DNA from: Bacillota bacterium
Lineage (GTDB): Bacteria > Bacillota > Clostridia > Clostridiales > Clostridiaceae
NCBI GenBank assembly: GCA_023417975.1
Contig: JAEZDX010000682.1
Span: 1-12,625, forward strand
DNA length: 12,625 nt
Reading direction: 5' to 3'
Within the stretch, counting starts at the first letter, position 1. Each line of letters opens with the position of its first letter. The translations under genes were made by a program, and so were the position numbers. A model generated the notes under the pieces. That model was not told the DNA's origin. It saw only the letters and a list, made by a program, of their open reading frames with translations, and made no database searches. Shown here piece by piece: positions 5,703 through 11,460 of this stretch.

Positions 5703-6884
5703 TTACTCTTCCTGCCAAGCTTCAGAAGATTCCAGCTTAAAGCCGTTAATTTCAATATCTTCGTCAAGTTCTATCAGCAGGCACTTTCTCCCATACTTGT
5801 TCCTAACCTGCTTAATCTTGCTAAGTGCATTAGGTGCAATGCTTATGTTTGCAGCTTCACTTTCTATCTTTACAGATTTAGATTTTAAATCCGGAAGAAT
5901 ATTATCTACTTTAAAGTCAAAGCTCGTACTACCTATAGTATCTTCATAAACCTTTTCCAGCGTCTCTACATCCTTTACCTCAATTCCACTGTCCTCAAGA
6001 ACGTTCTTTACATCCTTTACAGTTACAACAGGTACTTCGCCTTCATCGGTTTCTTCACTTTTTTCCGCTATCTTTTCATAGATTGTCTGCATAACTTCAG
6101 GCTTAATGGAATCACCCACCACACCCTTGATAATAGCGTTAAAGCAGCTCTTCTCTTCCTCAGCAGTAATTTTTAATGTACAATTTATAACTTCCTCAAT
6201 AAAAGAATTATTTACTTCATTATTTCTTCCTGTATAATACATGATATGATTAATATCCGAATAATTGTTGTTAAAGCATGGGAACATAAAGCCATCCAAA
6301 GGACTAGTTAAATTTATAATTGCATCCAATGAAGAATTTGCTCTAAATTCCTTATTTACATAATCAAATTGAAGTGCTTTCTTAGGATGCTCTATTTTAT
6401 TTATGCTTGATAATATAAATTTAAAAGAAAACACATTGTCGTCTTCTGCTTCATCTGCAGCTTCACTTCTTACTTTAGCACCCTTCCAATATTCACCTCT
6501 TACGAAATTGATAACTATATCACTATCATATTTATAATTTGCAGCAAGCTTGTTTACTATTTCATCAAGATACTTAACTAATTCATCATTGCTTTCTTCT
6601 TCCAGCAGACTGTAAAGAATTTTTTGTGAGTTATTTTCATCCTCCATATTAATAAAATCTAATTGAAAAAGCTTAGTGTCCAGAGCACCTCCTAGTACCT
6701 TTTTATAATTTTTAATATATAAGTCCTGAGTTTCACTATCTAAAGCCTGAAATTTTTTTATATCCTTATGTACTATCTCAAGGTTGTCCTTTTTTAAATA
6801 TACGCTATACATTTCATGAAACTGAAGCATTGTGCTTTCAAGCTTCATATGCTTTCTCATATCGGCCAAATCTTTTTTTAACAT
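5703..6884 (-). CDS. DUF4317-like protein, 393 residues
   Basis: A large cytoplasmic protein without signal peptide or membrane segment. It begins MLKKDLADMRKHM and continues through NYKKVLGGALDTKLFQLDF, resembling the N-terminal pattern of the clostridial family DUF4317 (xKKxIAxxRxxF, later KKTLSGxLGxNLxxxxF). Family assignment is from memory of that pattern; its function is unknown. The middle (NVFSFKFILSSINKI, LDGFMFPCFNNNYSDINHIMYYTG) suggests an alpha/beta domain. The last third is acidic, with repeated valine-rich strands (VPVVTVKDVKNVLEDSGIEV). Start ATG at 6884 follows GTGAGGAGATAGGATT, a good Shine-Dalgarno. It has its own candidate promoter and ends at a perfect hairpin, so it is probably a single-gene unit. 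Confidence 0.75.
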   Translation of the reverse strand: MLKKDLADMRKHMKLESTMLQFHEMYSVYLKKDNLEIVHKDIKKFQALDSETQDLYIKNYKKVLGGALDTKLFQLDFINMEDENNSQKILYSLLEEESNDELVKYLDEIVNKLAANYKYDSDIVINFVRGEYWKGAKVRSEAADEAEDDNVFSFKFILSSINKIEHPKKALQFDYVNKEFRANSSLDAIINLTSPLDGFMFPCFNNNYSDINHIMYYTGRNNEVNNSFIEEVINCTLKITAEEEKSCFNAIIKGVVGDSIKPEVMQTIYEKIAEKSEETDEGEVPVVTVKDVKNVLEDSGIEVKDVETLEKVYEDTIGSTSFDFKVDNILPDLKSKSVKIESEAANISIAPNALSKIKQVRNKYGRKCLLIELDEDIEINGFKLESSEAWQEE

Positions 6885-6944
6885 AATCCTATCTCCTCAC
6901 ATAAACTTTCAATAAAGTAGATTTAAATCCATATTTTATAATTT

Positions 6945-6974
6945 ATCATAAAATAGAATTTAATACAATTTCAA
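6945..6974 (-). promoter_or_regulatory. Candidate promoter of the DUF4317-like gene
   Basis: On the minus strand, TTGAAA (6974-6969), 18 bases, then TATGAT (6950-6945). The -35 lies just past the U-run of the preceding gene's terminator, as expected for a tightly packed pair of separate units. Confidence 0.5.
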
Positions 6975-7002
6975 AAAAATAAGACAGTCTAACTGTCCTA
7001 CT
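6975..7002 (-). terminator. Terminator of the 214-residue protein gene
   Basis: On the minus-strand RNA, AGUAGGACAGU pairs with ACUGUCUUAUU (G-U wobbles included) around a 3-base loop UAG and runs into UUUUUU. The gene's stop codon TAG (7000-6998) is inside the left arm. Confidence 0.8.
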
Positions 7003-7642
7003 TTTTAATGCTATTTATTCTCTTTTCGCCATCATATTCAACATCATAATTATATGCACCATCGAAAGCCCTTACAAAGCTTTTGATCCAACTGCTTCTA
7101 AGCTCATAGAATATTTCAATATTCCCTTCTACAGCATCCCAGTTTTGCCTATGTAAACATCTTGTAGACACCCAGACAAATGAGTTCTCCTCATTTTCAA
7201 CTACGCTGTCCACTGCATCACAAGGCATACCTTCCAAAATGAAATCGTTAAGTACTTTATACATATCCGAAGTAGAATTTACGGCATACTGCTCTTTAGC
7301 CGCGCTTCCCTTCTCTGCACCATCCTGCTCAAAAATAGATATAATAGCATTTTTATAACTACTGTTCAAATTTATAAGATGTGTTATCCATGCTGCCTGT
7401 CTGGATTCCACTCCAATGATTTTTTCCTGAAGCCAACCATGTATATTTGTAGTGTCTATAATACTTTCAAGAGGTTCCTCGCCTGCCGGTAGCCCAAATT
7501 TACTAAGTATCTCAGATTTCCACTGTGCAGTCTCTAAAATACCTTGTTCAAAAGCAAAGGCTTCTAATTTCTCTTCCAGCTGTTCTGCATACCTTACTTT
7601 ATTAAAAAGCCAATAATGTATTTTGCCTAAAAACTTACTCAT
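6998..7642 (-). CDS. Hypothetical protein, 214 residues
   Basis: I do not recognise a named family. The protein opens MSKFLGKIHYWLFNKVRYAEQLEEKL, an aromatic amphipathic helix rather than a signal peptide, and is otherwise soluble and mostly helical. Residues that may matter are spaced His and Arg in NIHGWLQEKIIGVESRQAAWITHLI (67-91), plus Cys141 and a C162LHR165 motif, which together could bind a metal or cofactor (speculation). There are several tryptophans (W11, 41, 70, 85, 157, 168, 185). Start ATG at 7642 is preceded by GGGAGG at good spacing. It lies 97 bases after nfo on the same strand. No clear terminator separates them, so some read-through from nfo is possible; its own terminator follows the stop. 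Confidence 0.75.
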   Translation of the reverse strand: MSKFLGKIHYWLFNKVRYAEQLEEKLEAFAFEQGILETAQWKSEILSKFGLPAGEEPLESIIDTTNIHGWLQEKIIGVESRQAAWITHLINLNSSYKNAIISIFEQDGAEKGSAAKEQYAVNSTSDMYKVLNDFILEGMPCDAVDSVVENEENSFVWVSTRCLHRQNWDAVEGNIEIFYELRSSWIKSFVRAFDGAYNYDVEYDGEKRINSIKK

Positions 7643-7739
7643 ATATATTCCTCCCTAAAGTGCTTTATATTCGTTATATATATTGTAAGTAAATTATAGT
7701 ATTATTATCAGCAAATGTCCGTATCATCCGTTACAAAGG

Positions 7740-8633
7740 TTAACTGCATATATGACTTTTTATGTCCATATCGAATTTCTTTTCCTTTAACATTTGAATT
7801 TCATACTTGTATGGTGGTTTTTTGTTTCCCTTACCATCGTCAACATATGGAGTCTCAAGAATCTTAGGTATATTTACAAGTAATTCGTGATTGGCAATAT
7901 AGCAGAGAGTTTCAAAGCCTATATGTCCAAAACCTATGAGTTCATGTCTGTCCTTTCTGCTTCCTTTTACATTCTTGCTGTCATTTAAATGAATCACCTT
8001 AAGTTTGTCTAACCCTATGATTCTGTCAAATTCTTTTAAAACACCATCAAAATTATTGACTATATCGTAGTCTGAATCATGAATATGACAAGTATCCATG
8101 CATACGGACAATTTGTCGTTAAATTTTACGCCATCCATAATATGCGCTATCTGTTCAAAAGTACGACCACATTCAGAACCTTTACCCGCCATTGTCTCTA
8201 ATGCTATCTGAACCGTTTGTTCCGTTGTAATCACTTCGTTTAGTCCCATTATAATCTGCTTTAGACCTTTTTCATCACCGGCGCCTACATGTGCTCCGGG
8301 ATGCAGCACAATCTGTTTAGCCCTTTTTAGTGCTTCCGTCCTTTTAATCTCTTCACGCAAAAAATTAACTCCCAACTCAAAGGTCTCAGGCTTTTCACTA
8401 TTACCTAAATTTATTATATAAGGTGCGTGAACTACAATTTCCTGAATATTATTCTCATCCATAAGTGCCAAAGCAGGCTCTATATTTAAATCACTGACCG
8501 GCTTCCGTACAGTATTTTGAGGAGCGCCGGTATACACCATAAACACATTTGCTCCATAGGAAATTGCTTCCTCTACAGACGCTACAAGCATCTTTTTACC
8601 ACTCATAGATACATGTGAGCCTAACTTAATCAT
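7740..8633 (-). CDS. nfo: Endonuclease IV (deoxyribonuclease IV, AP endonuclease)
   Basis: Cuts DNA 5' to abasic sites and removes blocked 3' ends in base-excision repair, using three zinc ions in a TIM barrel. The 297 residues match the family (E. coli 285). All nine metal ligands are present: His69 (VVHAPY), His111 (VLHPGAH), Glu146 (ALETMAGKG), Asp180 and His183 (CMDTCHIHDS), His215 (VIHLNDSK), Asp228 and His230 (RKDRHELIGFGHIG) and Glu260 (ILETPY). Start ATG at 8633 has AGGGGG 7 bases upstream. It follows the DUF6483-like gene by 27 bases, so both are probably co-transcribed. In spore-formers, Nfo helps repair DNA during germination; a possible link to sporulation here is inference. Confidence 0.96.
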   Translation of the reverse strand: MIKLGSHVSMSGKKMLVASVEEAISYGANVFMVYTGAPQNTVRKPVSDLNIEPALALMDENNIQEIVVHAPYIINLGNSEKPETFELGVNFLREEIKRTEALKRAKQIVLHPGAHVGAGDEKGLKQIIMGLNEVITTEQTVQIALETMAGKGSECGRTFEQIAHIMDGVKFNDKLSVCMDTCHIHDSDYDIVNNFDGVLKEFDRIIGLDKLKVIHLNDSKNVKGSRKDRHELIGFGHIGFETLCYIANHELLVNIPKILETPYVDDGKGNKKPPYKYEIQMLKEKKFDMDIKSHICS

Positions 8634-8660
8634 CTTTTAGCCCCCTAGTTAAAATAGTAC

Positions 8661-9317
8661 TTAAACGTAAGCTTTAACTCTTTCAAGGCCATCTTCAACT
8701 TCTTCTCTTGGAAGATTACCCTGTTCCAGCGCCTCATCTGTCTTTTCAAGTAATCTGTTGTAAAAGTTTATAGCTTCTTCTACGTATGCATTTGAATTGC
8801 CGGCAGAATCCAAAATTTCATATAAGGCGTCTTCTGCCTTATCATAGCATCCTATAGCTTCTTCATATTTAAAAATGGCTATAATGCCCTCTAAAGGTAT
8901 TTCATATTCTGAAACACGTTCAATAAGTATATCGATATTTTCCTTGCATGAATCAATAACAGTTTCTTCGTCCGTCTCCAAAGCTTTTACATATACGTTT
9001 AAACTCTTATATGCGCTGCTTAGTCCCTCTTCTTCCTTACCTTCAATGTAGTTTAAATCTGAGCTTAGCTTTAATAATCCGGCAAGAATAATGAGTTTTA
9101 CTACTTCTGCAGACTCATAGGCACTAATTAAATTTATTGTATCCCCATAAGGCAATTTCTCTACAAGTTCAGAATTTAAACCGATGAGCTGTCTGTAAGC
9201 ATCATTTATTAAAAGATGGCTTTCACCTAAGTTGTTTTCAGCATTTGAGGTTAATACTTTAGTTATTACCTCAGATAGCTGCTTCATTTTAGTAGCTAAC
9301 AGATCATTCTTAATCAT
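8661..9317 (-). CDS. DUF6483-like helical repeat protein
   Basis: An acidic, all-helical protein of 218 residues whose pattern (LLINDAYRQLIGLNSELVEKL, then EVVKLIILAGLLKLSSDLNYIEGKEEEGLSSAYKSLNVYVKALE) resembles DUF6483 proteins of Clostridia. They look like short TPR-type repeats and have no known function. The last 75 residues (CYDKAEDALYEILD, AINFYNRLLEKTDEAL) repeat the TPR-like theme. Start choice: ATG at 9341 has no ribosome binding site, while ATG at 9317 lies 9 bases after AGAGGTG. A TATAAT at 9354-9349 would start RNA near 9342, so 9317 is preferred; the longer form has 226 residues. It is the first gene of a likely pair with nfo, which may hint at a DNA-damage context but proves nothing. 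Confidence 0.7.
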   Translation of the reverse strand: MIKNDLLATKMKQLSEVITKVLTSNAENNLGESHLLINDAYRQLIGLNSELVEKLPYGDTINLISAYESAEVVKLIILAGLLKLSSDLNYIEGKEEEGLSSAYKSLNVYVKALETDEETVIDSCKENIDILIERVSEYEIPLEGIIAIFKYEEAIGCYDKAEDALYEILDSAGNSNAYVEEAINFYNRLLEKTDEALEQGNLPREEVEDGLERVKAYV

Positions 9318-9460
9318 TTTTATGTACACCTCTATTTCCATTTAAATAATTATATACGAATAATAATACTATAATCTAAAATCTGCGGTTTCGCAATAAA
9401 ATTCATTACTCAGCTTGATGCGGAACATGTTAAAGAAATACTAAGAAAACAGGCTTTATT

Positions 9461-9640
9461 TTAGTCCAATAAATTAATTACTTTGGCTTCTTTTATGTAA
9501 TTCTCAATTATTGTGCTCATTTTATAGCCTCTGTCCAGAAGCCATTTAGCCTCTTGATGGGCGAGTTTAAGGGTTCTTACTGCTGCATCCGAGAACCATC
9601 TGTAATCATCAGGGTCAACTCCTCTTATAGTCTTTTTCAA
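9461..9640 (-). CDS. Short DUF434-like protein, uncertain start
   Basis: A 59-codon ORF from TTG 9640 to TAA 9461. Residues 3-40 (KTIRGVDPDDYRWF, then AHQEAKWLLDRGYK) match the N-terminal signature of DUF434 proteins as I remember it (RGxHPxDxxxF, LxxAxxDxxWLLxRGY). After RGYK the sequence leaves that pattern and stops, whereas full DUF434 proteins are longer, so this is a stand-alone domain or a truncated copy. A strong Shine-Dalgarno-like AAAGGTGGTGAT (9669-9658) lies 17 bases before the TTG but only 5 bases before an in-frame ATA (9652), which may be the true start or a mutated ATG. A promoter lies upstream. Codon use is like its neighbours. This is the only gene-like content of the 9318-9760 interval. 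Confidence 0.5.
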   Translation of the reverse strand: MKKTIRGVDPDDYRWFSDAAVRTLKLAHQEAKWLLDRGYKMSTIIENYIKEAKVINLLD

Positions 9641-9686
9641 AACATCTTCTATGATTAATCACCACCTTTTGTTTTATATCATTGAT

Positions 9687-9716
9687 AGCATATAGTTTTC
9701 CATTATATTATATCAA
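9687..9716 (-). promoter_or_regulatory. Candidate promoter of the DUF434-like ORF, within a dyad
   Basis: On the minus strand, TTGATA (9716-9711), 18 bases, then TATGCT (9692-9687), about 35-50 bases before the possible starts. ATTGATA (9681-9687) and TATCAAT (9711-9717) form an inverted repeat overlapping both hexamers, which could be an operator. Confidence 0.4.
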
Positions 9717-9730
9717 TAATGCAATATACA

Positions 9731-9756
9731 AAAAGCAAAAAGGGCCACAGGCCCTT
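9731..9756 (-). terminator. Terminator of the Cys-rich small membrane protein gene
   Basis: On the minus strand, AAGGGCC (9756-9750) pairs with GGCCCTT (9746-9740) around a TGT loop and is followed by TTTGCTTTT. It starts 4 bases after the stop codon. Confidence 0.88.
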
Positions 9757-9760
9757 AAAA

Positions 9761-10033
9761 CTAATAACAATATCCACCACACTTGGGACAAATATATACG
9801 ATTTGGTAGCTAGACTCATTACAACCGGCGCAGGAAAGGAAATAGAGAGCTATAATAAATAGTATATCATTTCCTATTATGTCATTCTTATCTCTGTCTT
9901 TATTTGGACAAGAGAATTGTAGAATTATAAGAATCAGTTTAATTAAATCCGTGAAACTGCATATACAGTTTCTTCTTCCCTGTGGAATCATAACCGGAAC
10001 ATACTCTACCTTCTTTTTACATCTACTGCTCAT
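9761..10033 (-). CDS. Cys-rich small membrane protein with C-terminal CPKCGGYC
   Basis: A 90-residue protein with nine cysteines and two hydrophobic stretches, about residues 27-41 (TDLIKLILIILQFSC) and 52-70 (IIGNDILFIIALYFLSCAG). A basic start (MSSRCKKK) precedes them, and CPKCGGYCY at the C-terminus resembles half of a zinc ribbon. I know no named family. The hydrophobic pattern recalls small proteins found around sporulation in Clostridia, but this is an impression, not evidence. Start ATG at 10033 is supported by AGGAGG about 10 bases upstream, and an efficient terminator follows. It lies 71 bases after the small gene at 10105, on the same strand; I see no terminator between them, so they may be co-transcribed. 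Confidence 0.7.
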   Translation of the reverse strand: MSSRCKKKVEYVPVMIPQGRRNCICSFTDLIKLILIILQFSCPNKDRDKNDIIGNDILFIIALYFLSCAGCNESSYQIVYICPKCGGYCY

Positions 10034-10104
10034 TCTATTATTTCCTCCTATACAATGTGCTTAATCTTTTCATTTGTTATGTTTCCTTGAAGTATGTCCT
10101 AATT

Positions 10105-10308
10105 TCATCTGTGTCTTTTTCTTCTATTATCTTCTTCATCTATTGGCTGCTCATATGCAGCAGCATTATTTCCTCCAAGAAGAGATCCAAGATTAAGCCC
10201 TCTTGATTTACTTAGCCAATAAACAGCTCCCGCTATAGCCAGAAGCCAGATTAGATTATTATTATCTTTTTTTCCCTCGGTTCCTCCGGTAAGAAAACTC
10301 AAATCCAT
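10105..10308 (-). CDS. Single-TM small protein, 67 residues
   Basis: An unrecognised small protein: a short polar N-terminus (MDLSFLTGGTEGKKDNNN), one membrane segment (about residues 19-33, LIWLLAIAGAVYWLS), a glycine-rich linker (GLNLGSLLGGNNAAAYEQ) and a strongly charged tail ending NRRKRHR. The positive charges after the membrane segment suggest the C-terminus stays in the cytoplasm. Start ATG at 10308 has AGGTG 6 bases upstream. The next gene downstream on the same strand encodes the Cys-rich small membrane protein, and a shared transcript is likely. The function is unknown. Confidence 0.65.
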   Translation of the reverse strand: MDLSFLTGGTEGKKDNNNLIWLLAIAGAVYWLSKSRGLNLGSLLGGNNAAAYEQPIDEEDNRRKRHR

Positions 10309-10391
10309 TTCAACACCTACTTTACATATTTTGTTCTAATGTATAACCATGCTTTTGGCTATCACTATATTGTTATTATATGTATATTTGC

Positions 10392-10420
10392 TTGTGAAGT
10401 ACCTGAAAAACTTCTATTTA
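10392..10420 (+). promoter_or_regulatory. Possible promoter of the LysE-family gene
   Basis: TTGTGA (10392-10397), 17 bases, then TATTTA (10415-10420), about 115 bases before the start codon. Both hexamers are degenerate, and the AT-rich 10421-10460 segment offers other -10 candidates. No lysine riboswitch or other structured leader is visible. Confidence 0.3.
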
Positions 10421-10535
10421 AGCAAATAACATAAATATTTATAATATGCATAATCTAATTATACGGAGGTGACCGGTATAAAATTTTAAACTGTACATAT
10501 AAATATATCTTATTTCTCATGCAGGAGGACATATT

Positions 10536-11252
10536 ATGTTGAATTCTATCCTTAAAGGGATATTGATAGGCTTAATTACAGGCATGCCCTTAGGCCCTAT
10601 TGGCGCTGTTTGTTTGAGAGCAACTCTTACAAATGGCGTAATATATGGATTAATTTCCGGAGTAGGCTCCGCAGTGGCAGATTCAATATATGCTATAATT
10701 GCTGCAGTGGGTATGGGATTTGTGGCTAGATTTATTTTGGAAAATAAAGTTTATCTTCACTTTGGAGGAGGCTTAATTTTAATTACTTTTGGCATACATA
10801 TGTATGTTTCTAAACAAAAAAGTTTGGAAACAAAAAGAAACATAGACAGCGGGACTTTGTTTAAGGCGTTTATCTCAACTTTTTTTCTTGCCTTAGCAAA
10901 TCCAGCAACAATATTTTCTTTTGTAGTAGTATTCACAAGTTCTAACATTTCTCATACAACTAAAGTTCCTTTTGCAAAGTTCTTTTTAATTTTAGGAGTT
11001 TTTATAGGAAGTATGCTTTGGTGGCTTTTTTTAGTTATATGTGCTAGTAAACTTGAATCCAAGTTTACTGTAAAAAATGTTAATGGATTGAATAAAGTTC
11101 TTGGAGCAATGGTTATATTATCGGGATCCATAATGTTTTTAAACTCCTCAAATCTTTCAAAATTAATAATGCCACCTATAATACACACTAAACTATTTGA
11201 AATCTTTCTGCACATAAAAGCTAAATTTCCGTTCTATAATAAATTTAAATAA
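10536..11252 (+). CDS. LysE/RhtB-family amino-acid exporter
   Basis: An inner-membrane protein of 238 residues with the LysE superfamily N-terminus: a first helix followed by TGMPLGPIGAVCLRATLTNGVIYGLISGVGSAVADSIYA, containing the G-P-x-G core (GPIGAVCLR, residues 20-28) and the conserved A-D-x-x-Y. Five to six hydrophobic segments are visible, at about 8-28, 36-63, 74-89, 108-134, 145-168 and 183-202. Members export lysine, threonine, homoserine or other small molecules; the substrate cannot be predicted here. The tail is longer than usual and basic (HIKAKFPFYNKFK). Start ATG has AGGAGG 8 bases upstream. The gene stands alone, with its own terminator after the stop and no LysG-type regulator next to it. 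Confidence 0.88.
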   Translation: MLNSILKGILIGLITGMPLGPIGAVCLRATLTNGVIYGLISGVGSAVADSIYAIIAAVGMGFVARFILENKVYLHFGGGLILITFGIHMYVSKQKSLETKRNIDSGTLFKAFISTFFLALANPATIFSFVVVFTSSNISHTTKVPFAKFFLILGVFIGSMLWWLFLVICASKLESKFTVKNVNGLNKVLGAMVILSGSIMFLNSSNLSKLIMPPIIHTKLFEIFLHIKAKFPFYNKFK

Positions 11253-11265
11253 TCTATTAATATTT

Positions 11266-11297
11266 AACATTGGAGATGTATTATTCCAATGTTTTTC
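11266..11297 (+). terminator. Terminator of the LysE-family gene
   Basis: AACATTGGA (11266-11274) pairs with TCCAATGTT (11285-11293) around a 10-base loop, followed by TTTCTTT. It lies 14 bases past the stop codon. Confidence 0.85.
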
Positions 11298-11460
11298 TTT
11301 ACCCATTTACAGTACTTCTACATATTATGTATTACTAAATATTATTAGTTTGGATTTATTAAAATGCAAACTAACTCATCTATATTTAGTTTCAAGGTAA
11401 ATTCCTAATAACTTTGGCTGAATATGTCATTACAGCTCATACAGAAATGGAGGTTAGCTG

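Noticed and set aside
9375..9464. Plus-strand open stretch ending FITQLDAEHVKEILRKQALF-stop, looking like the C-terminus of a lost gene
   Set aside because: About 30 codons without ATG, GTG or TTG start or ribosome binding site, with no family I can name, and it overlaps the end of the better supported minus-strand DUF434-like ORF. It may be a remnant, but this cannot be supported.
9879..10064. Plus-strand ORF opposite the Cys-rich small membrane protein
   Set aside because: The minus strand has AGGAGG before its ATG and a terminator after its stop; the plus-strand ORF has neither.
10757..11215. Two antisense ORFs within the LysE-family gene
   Set aside because: Both lie inside a clear multi-helix transporter gene and show no independent signals.
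11345..11374. Inverted repeat TTAGTTTG/CAAACTAA before the flavoprotein-like gene, considered as a terminator or riboswitch
   Set aside because: The arms are 8 bp with a 14-base AT-rich loop, no U-run follows, and no wider structured aptamer can be drawn. It may be an operator, but nothing supports this beyond the dyad.
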